A stretch of DNA of 64,000 nt, from contig NZ_BONP01000001.1 in the NCBI RefSeq assembly GCF_016862775.1, positions 1 to 64,000 of the forward strand, written 5' to 3'. The position numbers and the translations under genes were made by a program. The notes beneath the pieces are model-generated. The model did no database searches. It worked only from the letters and a program-made list of their open reading frames with translations, and was not told the origin of the DNA. Source of the DNA: Cellulomonas phragmiteti (GTDB lineage: Bacteria > Actinomycetota > Actinomycetes > Actinomycetales > Cellulomonadaceae). This document shows, piece after piece, positions 32,699-42,759 of this stretch (position 1 is its first letter; the number at the start of each line of letters is the position of its first letter).

Positions 32699-34198
32699 TC
32701 AGTGGTGGCCCGGCACGGCGGCCCCGGCCGGGGCGGCGCGCACCGCGAACGCGGCGAGGATCGCCGGGAGCGTGAGCACCCCGCCGACCAGGAACGCCGC
32801 GTGCACGCCGCCGGCCGTCGCGGCCACCTCGGACGCGCCGTCCGCGGCGAGACCGGCCGCGGTGGCGGACAGCACGGTGACGAACACGGCCGTCCCGGCG
32901 GCGCCGGCGACCTGCTGGACGGTGCCGATCACGGCGCTGCCGTGCGAGTAGCGCTCGGGGGCGACGGAGCCGAGGGCCGAGGTGAACAGCGGCGTGAACA
33001 CCAGGGCCAGGCCGGCCGACATCGTCAGGTGCGCCGCGACCAGCAGCCAGGGCGACGTCTGGGCGCCCAGCAGCAGGGCCATGCCCCACGCGGCGAGGCT
33101 GACGAGCACGGTGCCGGGGACCAGCAGCGGACGCGGGCCGACCCGGTCGTAGGCGCGGCCGACGGCCGGTGCGAGCAGGCCCATGAGCAGCCCGCCGGGC
33201 AGCAGCATGAGGCCCGTGCGCAGCGTGTCGACGCCGAGCACCGTCTGCGCGTAGATCGGCAGCATGATGATGACGCCGAACAGCGACATCATCATGAGGG
33301 CCATCAGCCCGACGCCGACCGCGAACGTGCGGGAGCGGAACGTGCGCAGGTCCAGCAGGGCGTCGTCCGTGCGCTGCAGCCGCAGCTGGCGGGCGACGAA
33401 CAGCGTGAGACCGGTCGCGCCGAGCAGCAGGGCACCGAGCGTCACCGGCTCGACCCCGCCGCTCACGGCCTCGCCGATGCGGGACATGCCGAACACGAGC
33501 CCGCCGAACGCGACGGCGGACAGCAGCACCGAGACGACGTCGACGCGCGCGCGGCGCGTCTCGGTGACGTTCGGCAGCCGTACGGCACCCAGCGCGAGGG
33601 CACCGAGGGCGACGGGCAGGACGAGCCCGAACATCCAGCGCCAGTCGAGCACCGACAGGATCAGCCCGGAGATCGTCGGTCCCAGCGCGGGCGCCACCGA
33701 GATGACGATCGAGATGTTGCCCATGGTGCGTCCGCGGGACGCGGGCGGGGTCACCGTCATCACGGTCGTCATGAGCAGCGGCAGCATCACGGCGGTGCCG
33801 GTGGCCTGCACGACGCGCCCGGCGAGGAGCATCTCGAAGCCGGGCGACAGCGCGCACACCAGCGTGCCGAGCGAGAACAGGCCCATGGCCGTGAGGAACG
33901 CGCCGCGCGTCGTGGTGCGCTGCAGGAAGAACCCGGTGACCGGGATGACGACGGCCATCGTCAGCAGGAACGCGGTGGTCAGCCACTGGGCGGTGCTCGC
34001 CGTGATGGCCAGGTCGTCCATGAGGCGCGGCAGCGCGACGCCCATGATCGTCTCGTTGAGGATGACGACGAACGTCGAGACGAGCAGCAGCGTGACGGCG
34101 AGCCGGTCGCGTGCCGTCATCGAGGTCGCGGTGCGGTGCTCGCCGGCGACGACGGTGGCGTCGTCGACGATCGTGGTCGGGGCAGTCGGTTCGGTCAC
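32699..34198 (-). CDS. DHA2-family (EmrB/QacA) drug efflux MFS transporter
   Basis: The 499-residue protein has 14 predicted helices. The motif-C region is VISVAPALGPTISGLIL, the N-terminal helix has VVILNETIMGVALPRLMDDL, and the loop motif A appears as GRAYDRVGPRPLLVPG. These place it among proton-coupled multidrug exporters of the EmrB/QacA type. GTG at 34198 gives a normal start; a longer frame adds an Arg/Pro-rich tail. The substrate is unknown and no regulator lies alongside. The 212 bases upstream of it show no gene. Confidence 0.88.
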   Translation of the reverse strand: MTEPTAPTTIVDDATVVAGEHRTATSMTARDRLAVTLLLVSTFVVILNETIMGVALPRLMDDLAITASTAQWLTTAFLLTMAVVIPVTGFFLQRTTTRGAFLTAMGLFSLGTLVCALSPGFEMLLAGRVVQATGTAVMLPLLMTTVMTVTPPASRGRTMGNISIVISVAPALGPTISGLILSVLDWRWMFGLVLPVALGALALGAVRLPNVTETRRARVDVVSVLLSAVAFGGLVFGMSRIGEAVSGGVEPVTLGALLLGATGLTLFVARQLRLQRTDDALLDLRTFRSRTFAVGVGLMALMMMSLFGVIIMLPIYAQTVLGVDTLRTGLMLLPGGLLMGLLAPAVGRAYDRVGPRPLLVPGTVLVSLAAWGMALLLGAQTSPWLLVAAHLTMSAGLALVFTPLFTSALGSVAPERYSHGSAVIGTVQQVAGAAGTAVFVTVLSATAAGLAADGASEVAATAGGVHAAFLVGGVLTLPAILAAFAVRAAPAGAAVPGHH

Positions 34199-34410
34199 GG
34201 GTCGCCTGTCGCTGTCGGGCCCACGAGGGGCGGGGGCGCGGTCGGGCCGCACCCGACGGGAGGGTGGTCGGCTCGCGCCCACGAGGAAGTCTCCGACGCC
34301 AACCGCGTGCAGGTCGACGTCATTCCGGCCACCCGTACCGACCAGGCGACGTGCCCGGACTCATCGCCCTACCCGCACCCGTCGTGGCCGGTGCCGGCGG
34401 CCGCGCGAGG

Positions 34411-35145
34411 TCAGACGGTCGCGAGCACCGCGTCGAGCAGTCCCAGCACCACCGTCGCCGAGCGCTCGGCGGCGTCGTCGACGTGCGCGCTGAAGTCCAC
34501 GCCCGCGATCGGCCCGCACAGGTCGGAGATGCCGCGCACCGACAGGAACGGCAGCCCGGCCAGGTGCGCGGTGTGGGCCAGCGCCGTCGACTCCATGTCG
34601 CACGCCAGCGCGTCGGGGAACGCCTCGCGCAGGGCGACGACCCGCTCCGCGTCGACGAACACGTCGCTCGACAGGATCGTGCCCGTCCGGACCGTCAGCG
34701 GGCCCGCGTCGACGTCGGCCGCCGCGGCGAGCAGGGCCGGGTCGGCGTCGAAGCGCGCCGGCATGCCGGGCACCTGGCCGAGCGCGTAGCCGAACACCCG
34801 CGCGTCGGCGGCACCGTAGACGGTCGTGGCACCGACCACGACGTCGCCCACGCGCACGTCGAGACCCATGCCGCCCGCGGACCCGGCGCTGAGCACCGCC
34901 CGCGCGCCCGACCCGTGCAGCGCGAGGGTCGCGGCCGACGCGGCGTTGACGAGGCCGATGCCGCAGGTCACCAGCAGGACGCGCGGGCCACCCAGGTCGA
35001 GGACGCGGCGGCGTGCGCCGACGAGCTCGACCTCGTCACCGACGCGCGACGCGCGGTCGAGGAACGGCGACGCCTCGACACCCATCGCGGTGACGACCAC
35101 GGCGTCGACGCGCGCTCCGGGCGCGGCGGAGAGCTCGGCGCTCAC
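34411..35145 (-). CDS. mtnN: 5'-methylthioadenosine/S-adenosylhomocysteine nucleosidase
   Basis: The 244-residue enzyme splits adenine from S-adenosylhomocysteine and methylthioadenosine. Family marks are [13 protein letters not shown] at the start, [36 protein letters not shown], the substrate-binding DMEST and the catalytic Asp in [10 protein letters not shown]. Its product S-ribosylhomocysteine is the substrate of LuxS, whose gene precedes it with a GTGA overlap; together they complete activated-methyl-cycle recycling. Confidence 0.92.
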   Translation of the reverse strand: MSAELSAAPGARVDAVVVTAMGVEASPFLDRASRVGDEVELVGARRRVLDLGGPRVLLVTCGIGLVNAASAATLALHGSGARAVLSAGSAGGMGLDVRVGDVVVGATTVYGAADARVFGYALGQVPGMPARFDADPALLAAAADVDAGPLTVRTGTILSSDVFVDAERVVALREAFPDALACDMESTALAHTAHLAGLPFLSVRGISDLCGPIAGVDFSAHVDDAAERSATVVLGLLDAVLATV

Positions 35146-35594
35146 GCGGTCACCGTGCTCCACTCGTCGCGCGCGTCGAGGAAGGTGCGGGCGACGTCCT
35201 GCGCGCCGACGAGCGTGTGGTGCGCGCCCCAGCCGCACTGCACCTCGTTGGCCGCGGGCACCTCGGCCGCACCGAGGATGTCGGTGAGCGTCGCGGCCAC
35301 CAGGTCCTCCACCTCCGCGGACGTCCAGCGGCCCTCGAGCATGAGGTAGAAGCCCGTCTGGCAGCCCATGGGCGAGAAGTCGAGGACGCGCCCGGAGTGG
35401 TTGCGCGAGTGCTCGGCGAACAGGTGCTCCAGCGAGTGCACGGCGTCCATCTCGAGGTGCGCCACGTTCGGCTGCGTGAACCTCACGTCGAACTTCGACA
35501 GGACGTCCCCGTGGGGGAGCTCCTTGAGGTCCGCGAGCCGGATGTACGGCGCGACGACGGTGCGGTGGTCCAGGTTGAACGACTCGACGTTCAT
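35142..35594 (-). CDS. luxS: S-ribosylhomocysteine lyase (AI-2 synthase)
   Basis: The protein is about 150 residues. The metal ligands HSLEH (HxxxH) and a cysteine in [11 protein letters not shown] are present, with the active-site region [11 protein letters not shown]. It converts S-ribosylhomocysteine into homocysteine and DPD, the precursor of autoinducer-2. I chose the ATG that starts [13 protein letters not shown]; starts at 35609 (GTG) or 35627 (ATG) would add 5 or 11 residues. A gene for S-adenosylhomocysteine hydrolase is not in the window, so whether this is mainly metabolic or for signalling cannot be told. Confidence 0.92.
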   Translation of the reverse strand: MNVESFNLDHRTVVAPYIRLADLKELPHGDVLSKFDVRFTQPNVAHLEMDAVHSLEHLFAEHSRNHSGRVLDFSPMGCQTGFYLMLEGRWTSAEVEDLVAATLTDILGAAEVPAANEVQCGWGAHHTLVGAQDVARTFLDARDEWSTVTA

Positions 35595-35642
35595 GCGCGG
35601 TGTGTCCACGGGACCAGTGTGCGGCATCGGAGCGGGCAGCCG

Positions 35643-36527
35643 TCAGTGCGCCCGCAGCTCGACGAGCACGCGCGGCAGCTGGTCCAGCAGCTCGCGGGCC
35701 AGGTACCCGTGCGGTCCCACCGCGGCGGCGAGCCGGTCGCCCGCACCGCCGTGGGCGGCGACACCGAAGCACGCGGCCTGCGCGGGCGTCGCCCCCCGGG
35801 CCAGCAGCCCGGCCACGGCACCGGCCAGGACGTCACCGCTGCCGGACGTGCCGAGCCCGGAGTAGCCGGTCGACGACCGCCAGCGCTGCCCGTGGGGCTC
35901 CGCGACGACGCCCGAGCACGCCACCACGACCCCGAACGCGTCGGCGATCCGGGCGGCCACCGGCTGCTCGGCGTCGTCGTGCCCCTCGGGCGCGCCGTCG
36001 AGGTCGTCGTCCAGCAGGCGCGCGGCCTCGGTCGTGTTCGGGGTGAGCACCGCACGGCCCGGCAGCGCGGCCCGCACGTCGGGCGCGTCGCGCAGCACGC
36101 CCAGCGCGAACGCGTCGAGCACCAGCCGGGTGGTCGTCGGGGTCCCGGCGACGACGGCCCGCAGCAGCGCCAGCGTCCCGGCGGGCGCGTCGAGTCCCGG
36201 CCCGACGACCACGACGTCCGCGCGCTCGAGCTCGTCGGCCAGGGCGTCACCCGGCCCGTCCACCGCGCCGTCGTCGCCCTCCGGCAGCGCGAGGACCCCG
36301 GCCTCGGGCACCGCGACGGCCAGGGGCCCGGCCACCGACGCCGCGACGCCGAGCGTCAGCCGTCCGGCACCGACGCGCAGCGCCGCCAGCCCGGCCAGCA
36401 GCACCCCGCCCGGGGTGGCGCGCGCCCCGCCGAGCACGAGGACGCCGCCGCGCGCGTCCTTGCCGCCGGTCGGCTCGGGCAGGGGGTGCTCGCGCAGCAG
36501 CGCGGGGGTCAGGACGTGCTCAGCCAC
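35643..36527 (-). CDS. nnrD: ADP-dependent NAD(P)H-hydrate dehydratase
   Basis: The 294-residue protein repairs hydrated NAD(P)H in the cytosol. It shows the ribokinase-like fold of the YjeF C-terminal domain: KDARGGVLVLGGARATPGGVLLAGLAALRVGAGRLT, VVVGPGLD, the LTPNTTEAARLL loop and the conserved GTSGSGDVLAGAVAGLLARG near the catalytic Asp. No epimerase (YjeF_N) domain is attached. It overlaps the upstream phosphatase gene by 8 bases. Confidence 0.88.
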   Translation of the reverse strand: MAEHVLTPALLREHPLPEPTGGKDARGGVLVLGGARATPGGVLLAGLAALRVGAGRLTLGVAASVAGPLAVAVPEAGVLALPEGDDGAVDGPGDALADELERADVVVVGPGLDAPAGTLALLRAVVAGTPTTTRLVLDAFALGVLRDAPDVRAALPGRAVLTPNTTEAARLLDDDLDGAPEGHDDAEQPVAARIADAFGVVVACSGVVAEPHGQRWRSSTGYSGLGTSGSGDVLAGAVAGLLARGATPAQAACFGVAAHGGAGDRLAAAVGPHGYLARELLDQLPRVLVELRAH

Positions 36528-37266
36528 CGGTGTCCGCCGTCCCCTCGTGCTCGGTGATCGCGGCGTCGAGGGCCGCGAGGTGGGAGACGTCGTCGAAGAC
36601 GACGAGCCGCCAGCCGTCCTGCACCCGGTCCAGGCGCGTGACCGAGACGTTGCGCACGCTCTGCTCGCGGGCCACGGTCATGATCTCGTCCTCGGTCAGC
36701 TCCTCGAGGACGTACCGCAGCAGCATGACCACCGCGTCGTGGACGACGACGAGCACCCGCCGCCCCGCGTCGCGCCGCTGCAGGTCGCCCAGGGCGGCGC
36801 GCAGGCGCAGGGCCACGTCGGCCCACGACTCGCCGCCCGGCGGCCGGTGGTACATCTTGCCGAGGTGGCGGCGCCGCTCGGCCTCCTCGGGGTACCGGTC
36901 CAGCACGCCCCGCCACGTCAGGCGGTCCAGGATCCCCAGCTCGCGGTCCCGCAGACGCTCGTCCTGCCGCAGCGGCAGGTCGGTGCCGGCCGCGTCGAGG
37001 GCGATGCGGGCGGTCTCGAGGGTCCGCACGTAGGGGGAGCACCACACGACCTCGGGACGCTCGTCGGGCGGCAGCGCCGCCAGCCAGGCCCCGAGCGCGG
37101 CGGCCTGCTCGCGGCCGCGCTCCGAGAGCGGGGTGTCGGCGTCCCGCGTGGCCACGTCGACGACCAGCGCGCCCTCGCGCTCCGCGCGGGTCGCGGCGAC
37201 GTTGCCGACGCTCTCGCCGTGCCGGACGAGCACCAGGCTCGTGGGTGCGGTGGCCGACGCGGTCAC
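36520..37266 (-). CDS. Histidine phosphatase family protein
   Basis: The 248-residue protein has the phosphoglycerate-mutase-like RHGES motif (LVLVRHGESVGNVAATR) with catalytic His, CSPYVRTLETA, RELGILDRLT, GESWADVALRLRAALGDL, and the second catalytic His in VVVHDAVVMLLRY. The two-histidine arrangement is complete. It may hydrolyse a phosphosugar or phosphoprotein. The start overlaps the stop of the small membrane gene by GTGA, making a three-gene operon with nnrD. Confidence 0.88.
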   Translation of the reverse strand: MTASATAPTSLVLVRHGESVGNVAATRAEREGALVVDVATRDADTPLSERGREQAAALGAWLAALPPDERPEVVWCSPYVRTLETARIALDAAGTDLPLRQDERLRDRELGILDRLTWRGVLDRYPEEAERRRHLGKMYHRPPGGESWADVALRLRAALGDLQRRDAGRRVLVVVHDAVVMLLRYVLEELTEDEIMTVAREQSVRNVSVTRLDRVQDGWRLVVFDDVSHLAALDAAITEHEGTADTGG

Positions 37267-37502
37267 CGGCGGTCGCGCTCCTCGAGCGCCGGCAGGATCG
37301 TCGTGGGGATCGCGAAGGCCAGCCCGAACGCGAGGATCCCGCCCGTGACGAGCCACGGCCCCGTCGAGCCGTTGGCGTCGAAGCCGAGGGTCAGCAGCAC
37401 GAACGACCCGAGGAACAGCAGGAGGCACAGCAGGCCCGTCGCGGCGCGCGACGGGGCCTCCGGCGCGGCGTCGGTCGTGGGTGCGGTGTCGTCGTGCGGC
37501 AT
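37263..37502 (-). CDS. Small two-helix membrane protein
   Basis: The 79-residue protein has two hydrophobic helices (TGLLCLLLFLGSFVLLTLGFD and WLVTGGILAFGLAFAIPTTIL) and an Asp/Ala-rich N-terminus. GGAGGAG precedes the ATG at 37502. It is the first gene of an operon with the histidine phosphatase and nnrD. I do not recognise the family. Confidence 0.65.
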   Translation of the reverse strand: MPHDDTAPTTDAAPEAPSRAATGLLCLLLFLGSFVLLTLGFDANGSTGPWLVTGGILAFGLAFAIPTTILPALEERDRR

Positions 37503-37617
37503 GGGTCTCCTCCTGGGTCGGACGGGGCTGCGACCAGTATCGCCGCACGGCGCGGCGGGGGCACGTCCGCCTCGCTGCCCGGACGCCGCGGCGGGCGGGG
37601 CGCGCCGGCGCACGGCG

Positions 37618-38544
37618 TCAGCGCAGGGGCAGCGCGCGACGTCCTCGCGGTCCGTAGGCCGGCAGCTGCCCGCGGTGGGCGAGCTCGAGCAGCACGATCA
37701 CCCGCTGGCGGTGCCCCTGCCAGGGGGCGAGGAGCCGGAGCATGCCCGCGTCGTCGGCGCGCCGCCCGGTCAGCGCCCAGCCCACGAGGTGGGGGAGGTG
37801 CGCGTCGCCCACCTGCACGGCGTCCGGGTCGCCCAGCGCACGGGACGTGACCTCGGCCACCGTCCACGGCCCGATGCCGCGCACGGTGAGCAGCCGGCGT
37901 GCGAGCTCCGCGGGCGCCAGGTCGTCCCGCAGGGCGTGGGCGACCGTGGCGGCGCGGCGCACGGTGTCGGAGCGCTGCGCGTCCACCCCCGCCGCGCGCC
38001 ACTGCCACACGGGCAGCTCCCACCACACCCGCGGCGGGGGCGCGACGTGCAGCCCGCCGGGCGCGGGCCCGGGTGCCGGTGCCCCGTGCCGCAGGACGAG
38101 CCGGCGCCACGACGCCTTCGCGTCGACCCCGACCACCCGCTGCTCCAGGACCGCGGTGACGACGGCCGACCAGACGTCACCGCCGCGCGCCAGGCGCACG
38201 CCGCCGTGCGTGCGGTGGGCGCGTGCCACGACGGGGTGCAGGTGCGCGGCGAAGCCGGTCGCGTCGTCGAGCAGGCCGAGCAGCGCCGGTGCGTCGTCCA
38301 GGGCGCGGGCCGCGGCCGCCCCCCACGCGTCGACGCGGACGCCGCCGGGCACCGGTCGCAGCCGCAGCGTGGCCGGGTCCTCGCCCCGGCGCGTCGCGTG
38401 CCAGACGTCCGCGCCGTCCCCCGACCACGTCGGGTCGCCGGCGCCGCGGCGCAGGCGTCCCAGCGTCCGGCGCAGGTCCAGCCCCGGCGGGCACGCGACG
38501 ACGACGTGCGCGTCACCCGTCGGGCCCGGGCCGGTGGTGGTCAC
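37618..38544 (-). CDS. DNA glycosylase of the HhH-GPD (AlkA/3-methyladenine) type
   Basis: The 308-residue protein carries a C-terminal helix-hairpin-helix GPD domain. LLTVRGIGPWTVAEVTSRALG is the hairpin and DPDAVQVGDAHLP contains the candidate catalytic Asp. The N-terminal half (DLRRTLGRLRRGAGDPTW, LRLRPVPGGVRVDAWG) resembles the AlkA_N-like saddle. It should excise damaged bases in the cytosol. I took the GTG at 38544, preceded by GGAG; 38559 is possible. Confidence 0.82.
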   Translation of the reverse strand: MTTTGPGPTGDAHVVVACPPGLDLRRTLGRLRRGAGDPTWSGDGADVWHATRRGEDPATLRLRPVPGGVRVDAWGAAAARALDDAPALLGLLDDATGFAAHLHPVVARAHRTHGGVRLARGGDVWSAVVTAVLEQRVVGVDAKASWRRLVLRHGAPAPGPAPGGLHVAPPPRVWWELPVWQWRAAGVDAQRSDTVRRAATVAHALRDDLAPAELARRLLTVRGIGPWTVAEVTSRALGDPDAVQVGDAHLPHLVGWALTGRRADDAGMLRLLAPWQGHRQRVIVLLELAHRGQLPAYGPRGRRALPLR

Positions 38545-38655
38545 CGCTCCAGGATGCACCCGGCCACCGACCGCGCGGCGCCGGCCCGACCCTCAGGTGC
38601 CCGCGACGTGGGCGCGAGGTGCCGGGCCGCGCACCACGCGGCACACTGTCGGCCG

Positions 38656-39009
38656 ATGGACGCGCGAGGAGGTGCCGCCGGAGGTCGCCTCGACGTGCGC
38701 CGCGACGGCCCGGTGCTGCGGGTCGTCCTGGGCGGCGCCGTCGACCTGGTCGTCCGGGAGCGCGACGCGCCGGCGCTGTGGCCGGCGCTCGACGACGCCG
38801 GGCTGTCGGCCGTGGAGGTCGACGCAGGTGCCGTCACGTTCCTGGACTCCACGGGGATGTCCGTGCTGGTGCGGCTCGCCCGGGACGTCGCCGAGCGGGG
38901 CCTGCCGCTGCGGCTGGTGGCGGTGAGCCCGCGCGTCGAGGAGCTGCTCGAGCACACGGGCGTGCGGGAGTGGATGGCGACGATCGACGGCGAGCGCGGC
39001 GCGCGCTGA
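38656..39009 (+). CDS. STAS-domain anti-sigma-factor antagonist-like protein
   Basis: The 117-residue protein fits a STAS domain: VLRVVLGGAVDLVVRERDAPAL, then VEVDAGAVTFLDSTGMSVLVRLARDVAERGL with the Ser of DSTG that is the usual phosphorylation site. Such proteins release sigma factors by binding an anti-sigma kinase. No kinase or sigma factor is encoded nearby, and the gene sits alone between two minus-strand genes, so its partner must be elsewhere. Confidence 0.85.
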   Translation: MDARGGAAGGRLDVRRDGPVLRVVLGGAVDLVVRERDAPALWPALDDAGLSAVEVDAGAVTFLDSTGMSVLVRLARDVAERGLPLRLVAVSPRVEELLEHTGVREWMATIDGERGAR

Positions 39010-39032
39010 CGCGCGGCCGCGTGTCGCCGGGT

Positions 39033-39407
39033 TCAGTGCCCGCGCAGCCGCTCGATCGCGCGGCGGTCGCGCTTGGTGGGCCGGCCCGCCCCGCGGTCGC
39101 GCTGCGCGGCGACCGCGACCTGCGTGCGCGGCGGCGGGACGGGGGACCGGTCGAGGTAGGAGGCCTGCGCGACCTCGGCCGACACCCGCTTGACGAGCAG
39201 CCGCTGCACGACGACCAGCCGCTCGCGGGCACCCCCGCGGACCTGCACCTCGTCGCCGGGGACCACCTGGGTGGCGGGCTTGGCACGGTCCCCGTTGACC
39301 CGCACGTGCCCGGCCCGGCACGCCGCACCGGCGGCCGACCGGGTCGGGAACAGGCGGACCGCCCACGTCCAGGCGTCGACGCGCACGCGTCCCTGCGGCT
39401 CGGCCAC
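39033..39407 (-). CDS. S4-domain RNA-binding protein (HslR-like)
   Basis: The 124-residue protein opens with an S4 domain (VRVDAWTWAVRLFPTRSAAGAACRAGHVRVNGDRAKPATQVVPGDEV) and ends in a basic tail (RDRGAGRPTKRDRRAIERLRG). This is the layout of Hsp15/HslR relatives, which bind stalled 50S subunits with attached peptidyl-tRNA. GTG start. A perfect palindrome separates it from pgi upstream. Confidence 0.85.
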   Translation of the reverse strand: MAEPQGRVRVDAWTWAVRLFPTRSAAGAACRAGHVRVNGDRAKPATQVVPGDEVQVRGGARERLVVVQRLLVKRVSAEVAQASYLDRSPVPPPRTQVAVAAQRDRGAGRPTKRDRRAIERLRGH

Positions 39408-39424
39408 CGCGCCACCTCCCGTCC

Positions 39425-39450
39425 GTCCGGGCCCGCCGGCGGGCCCGGAC
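39425..39450 (-). terminator. Perfect 26-bp palindrome, terminator of pgi
   Basis: GTCCGGGCCCGCC (39425-39437) is followed directly by its reverse complement GGCGGGCCCGGAC (39438-39450). It lies 52 bases after the pgi stop. Confidence 0.65.
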
Positions 39451-39501
39451 GCCAGCCTGCCACGCCGGGCGCCGCGGGCCGGGGCGGCGCCCGACGGGCG
39501 G

Positions 39502-41184
39502 TCAGTCGCGCAGCTCCAGGTAGCGCTCGATCAGCGCGCGGGTCGACGGGTCCTGCGCGGCGAGCGCGTCCGCGTCCCCGGTCACCGCGGGCGTCACCTC
39601 GAGCGCGAGCTTCTTGCCCAGCTCGACGCCCCACTGGTCGAACGAGTCGATGCCCCACACGACGCCCTGGGCGAACGTGATGTGCTCGTAGAGCGCGATG
39701 AGCTGCCCGACGACCGACGGCGTGAGCGCGGGCGCGAGGATCGAGGTCGTCGGGCGGTTGCCGGAGAACACCCGTGCCGCGACGATCTCCTCGGCCGTGC
39801 CCTCGGCGCGGACCTCGTCGGCGGTCTTGCCGAACGCGAGCGCCTTGGTCTGGGCGAAGAAGTTGGCGAGGAACAGCGCGTGCACGTCGGTGTCGCCGTC
39901 GCGCAGCGGGTACGCGGGGTTGGCCACGGCGATGAAGTCGGCCGGGATCAGCCGCGTGCCCTGGTGGATGAGCTGGTAGAACGCGTGCTGTCCGTTGGTG
40001 CCCGGCTCGCCCCAGAACACCTCGCCCGTCTGCGTCGTGACCGGCGTGCCGTCCCACCGCACGGACTTGCCGTTGGACTCCATCGTCAGCTGCTGCAGGT
40101 ACGCGGGGAAGCGGTGCAGCTGCTGGGCGTAGGGCAGCACGGCGTGCGTGTGCGCCCCGAGGAAGTTGACGTACCAGACGTTGAGCAGGCCCATGAGGAA
40201 CGGCACGTTCTGCGCGACGGGCGTCGTGCGCGCGTGCTCGTCGACGGCGTGGAAGCCCGCGAGCAGGTCGCCGAACGCGTCGGGGCCGATCGCGATCGCC
40301 AGGGAGGTGCCGATGGCCGAGTCCACCGAGTAGCGCCCGCCGACCCAGTCCCAGAACCCGAACGCGTTGGCGGGGTCGATGCCGAAGTCGGCGACCTTGT
40401 CCAGCGCCGTCGAGACGGCGACGAAGTGCTGGGCGACCGCGCCGGTGCGCGCCTCGTCGGTGTCGGCGATGTGCCCGCCGGCGACCAGGGAGTCCCAGAG
40501 CCACTGCCGCGCGAGGCGCGCGTTGGTGAGGGTCTCCAGCGTGGTGAAGGTCTTGGAGGCGACGATGAACAGGGTGGTCGTCGGGTCCAGGTCGGCCGTC
40601 TTCTGCGCGAGGTCGGTCGGGTCGATGTTCGAGACGAACCGCACCTCCAGGTCGTCGGCCACGTACGGCTCGAGGGCCTCGTAGACCATGACGGGCCCCA
40701 GGTCGGAGCCCCCGATGCCGATGTTGACGACCGTGCGCACCGCCTCGCCCGTCACGCCCGTCCACTCGCCCGAGCGCACCTGCTCCGCGAACGCGAAGAC
40801 CTCGCCCAGCACGGCCTGCACGTCGTCGTCGACCTGCTGGCCGTCGACGACCAGCGGCGGCTCGGCGTCGGCGGGGCGCCGCAGCGCGGTGTGCAGGACG
40901 GCGCGGTCCTCGGTGACGTTGATGTGCTCGCCGGTCAGCATCGCCTCGAACCGGTCGGTGAGCCGCACCTCGTCGGCCAGGCGGGCCAGCAGCGCGATCG
41001 TCTCGTCGGTGACGAGGTTCTTCGACAGGTCGACCGTGAGGTCGGCGACCTGCAGGGTCAGCCGCTGCGCGCGGCCGGGGTCGTCGGCGAACCAGCCGCG
41101 CAGGTCGGGGCGCAGCCCGCTCTCGTGCTCCGTGAGCGCCTGCCAGGCGCTCGTGGTCGTCGGGTCGATGGGCGGCGTGGGCAC
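39502..41184 (-). CDS. pgi: Glucose-6-phosphate isomerase
   Basis: The 560-residue enzyme interconverts glucose-6-phosphate and fructose-6-phosphate in glycolysis. Landmarks are [69 protein letters not shown] and [20 protein letters not shown], all conserved with catalytic Glu, His and Lys in place. The GTG at 41184 follows a GGGAG site. Cytosolic and monocistronic. Confidence 0.95.
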   Translation of the reverse strand: MPTPPIDPTTTSAWQALTEHESGLRPDLRGWFADDPGRAQRLTLQVADLTVDLSKNLVTDETIALLARLADEVRLTDRFEAMLTGEHINVTEDRAVLHTALRRPADAEPPLVVDGQQVDDDVQAVLGEVFAFAEQVRSGEWTGVTGEAVRTVVNIGIGGSDLGPVMVYEALEPYVADDLEVRFVSNIDPTDLAQKTADLDPTTTLFIVASKTFTTLETLTNARLARQWLWDSLVAGGHIADTDEARTGAVAQHFVAVSTALDKVADFGIDPANAFGFWDWVGGRYSVDSAIGTSLAIAIGPDAFGDLLAGFHAVDEHARTTPVAQNVPFLMGLLNVWYVNFLGAHTHAVLPYAQQLHRFPAYLQQLTMESNGKSVRWDGTPVTTQTGEVFWGEPGTNGQHAFYQLIHQGTRLIPADFIAVANPAYPLRDGDTDVHALFLANFFAQTKALAFGKTADEVRAEGTAEEIVAARVFSGNRPTTSILAPALTPSVVGQLIALYEHITFAQGVVWGIDSFDQWGVELGKKLALEVTPAVTGDADALAAQDPSTRALIERYLELRD

Positions 41185-41276
41185 GTGGGTCTCCCTGGGG
41201 GTGCGGCGGGGGTCTCCCGCCCACCGTAGGGCCGCCGGGGCGCTGCCCGCACGGGACGTCCGGCGCACGCCGCGGG

Positions 41277-41282
41277 TACCGT
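41277..41282 (+). promoter_or_regulatory. -10 element TACCGT, leaderless promoter
   Basis: TACCGT ends 7 bases before the ATG at 41290. Confidence 0.45.
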
Positions 41283-41289
41283 GCGTCCC

Positions 41290-41628
41290 ATGTCGCGCCT
41301 GCCCGTCGCCCCGGTGGCCGCCACGGGTCTGGTCGTCGCGTTCGCGCTCGCGCAGGGCACCGGCCTGCGGTGGCTCGGCGGGACGGTCCTGCTGGTCACG
41401 GGCGCCGTGTGCCTGCTGCTCGCGGTGCCGCGGGCCGGGTGGTGGCGCCCGCTCGCCGTCGTCGGCGTGGGTGTCGCGGTGTTCGTCGCCTCGCACGCCG
41501 CCGCGGACGTGCTGGGGGCGTGGCCGGCCGTGCTGACGGCCGCGGCGGTGCTCGGCGCGACCGCCTGGTGGCTCGTCGACCGGGGACGGCTCGCGGACCC
41601 CGCGCGCGAGAGCGCGGGCCACCGGTGA
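41290..41628 (+). CDS. Small four-helix membrane protein
   Basis: The 112-residue protein consists mostly of hydrophobic helices ([70 protein letters not shown]). There is no motif I recognise. Its stop overlaps the PfkB kinase start by 4 bases, so the two are made together. Confidence 0.65.
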   Translation: MSRLPVAPVAATGLVVAFALAQGTGLRWLGGTVLLVTGAVCLLLAVPRAGWWRPLAVVGVGVAVFVASHAAADVLGAWPAVLTAAAVLGATAWWLVDRGRLADPARESAGHR

Positions 41629-42620
41629 CCGGTCCGCCCCCGGGGCACCGGAGGCCGGGCCCGTCGGCGGCGCCGGGGGTCGCCCACGAGGGTGCCCGCG
41701 TGCCCGGCCGGCTCGTGTGCTGCGGCCTGACGACGCTCGACGTGACGCAGGTGCTCGACCGCCTGCCCCTCCCCGACGAGAAGGTGGTGGCGGACGGGCT
41801 CGACGTCACGTTCGGCGGCCCGGCCGCCAACGCGGCGGCGGTGGCCGTCGCGCTCGGGGTCCCGACGACCCTCGTCACCGCGCTCGGCCGGGGAGCCCTC
41901 GCCGACGTCGCGCGCGCGGGCCTGCGTGCCGCCGGCGTCGACGTCGTCGACCTCGTCCCCGACGAGCCGGACGTCCTGCCGGTGTCCACGGTGCTGGTGA
42001 CGCGCGGGACGGGGGAGCGGGCGGTGGTGTCCGTCAACGGGGCGCGCGCACCCCGCCTGCCCGCGCCCGACGCGGGGGTGCTGGTCCACGCCGGCGCGCT
42101 GCTCGTCGACGGCCACCACGCCGCCGCGGCGCTGGGGCTCGCGGCCGCCGCGCGTGCCGCGGGGGTGCCGGTCCTGCTCGACGGCGGCAGCTGGAAGCCG
42201 ACGACCGCCGACCTGCTCGCGACGGTCGACCTGGCGGTGCTCTCGGCCGACCTGCGCTCGCCGACGGCGGGTGCGCTCGACCCGGGCGACGTGGCGGCGG
42301 TCGACGACCTGCTCGAGGACGTCGCCGCCCGGGGCCCGTGGTTCGTCGCGCGCAGCGCCGGTGCGGGTCCGGTGCGGGTGCGTCGGGCGACGGCAGCCGG
42401 GCCGCCGGCGAGGTCCGTGGTGTGGCCGGCACGGGTGCCGCCGGGTGCCGTGGTCGACACGCTCGGTGCCGGGGACGTCCTGCACGGGGCCATGGCCGCG
42501 GCGCTCGCGCGGGGGAGCGACCCGCTCGCCGCCCTGGCGGAGGGCGTGCGGTGCGCGAGCGCGTCGGTGCGGCACGCCGGGGCCCGCGGGTGGCTGACCG
42601 CCGCCGACGCGCGCCGCTGA
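41625..42620 (+). CDS. PfkB-family carbohydrate kinase
   Basis: The 331-residue protein has a ribokinase-like fold: [23 protein letters not shown] at the front, the [17 protein letters not shown] substrate loop and the [18 protein letters not shown] signature 2 with catalytic Asp. The first 25 residues are poorly conserved and a GTG at 41700 could be the true start, but the GTGA overlap at 41625 favours coupling with the small membrane protein. The sugar is unknown. Confidence 0.85.
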   Translation: MTGPPPGHRRPGPSAAPGVAHEGARVPGRLVCCGLTTLDVTQVLDRLPLPDEKVVADGLDVTFGGPAANAAAVAVALGVPTTLVTALGRGALADVARAGLRAAGVDVVDLVPDEPDVLPVSTVLVTRGTGERAVVSVNGARAPRLPAPDAGVLVHAGALLVDGHHAAAALGLAAAARAAGVPVLLDGGSWKPTTADLLATVDLAVLSADLRSPTAGALDPGDVAAVDDLLEDVAARGPWFVARSAGAGPVRVRRATAAGPPARSVVWPARVPPGAVVDTLGAGDVLHGAMAAALARGSDPLAALAEGVRCASASVRHAGARGWLTAADARR

Positions 42621-42723
42621 CCTGCGCGGACGCGCCGGGGGCTCGCGTGTCACGTCGTCGTGTCCGCTGTCGCACGGACGTGTGAACGCGCGGTCACGAT
42701 GTGATCACGGTCACCTTCGACCA

Positions 42724-42758
42724 TTGACGCGGATTTGTAAGGAAGGTCTACTAACAAA
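42724..42758 (+). promoter_or_regulatory. Leaderless promoter with an overlapping ROK-type operator
   Basis: TTGACG (42724-42729), a 17-base spacer and TCTACT (42747-42752) form a good sigma-70-type promoter that would start transcription at the ATG at 42760. Overlapping it is an inverted repeat, TTTGTAAG (42734-42741) and CTAACAAA (42751-42758), matching at 7 of 8 positions around 9 bases. This is typical of AT-rich ROK/NagC operators and points to autorepression. Confidence 0.65.
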
Positions 42759-42759
42759 C

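Noticed and set aside
36034-39009. A plus-strand open frame of nearly 1000 codons across nnrD, phosphatase and glycosylase genes
   Set aside because: Only its last 117 codons (the STAS gene) have protein-like composition; the rest is antisense to conserved genes.
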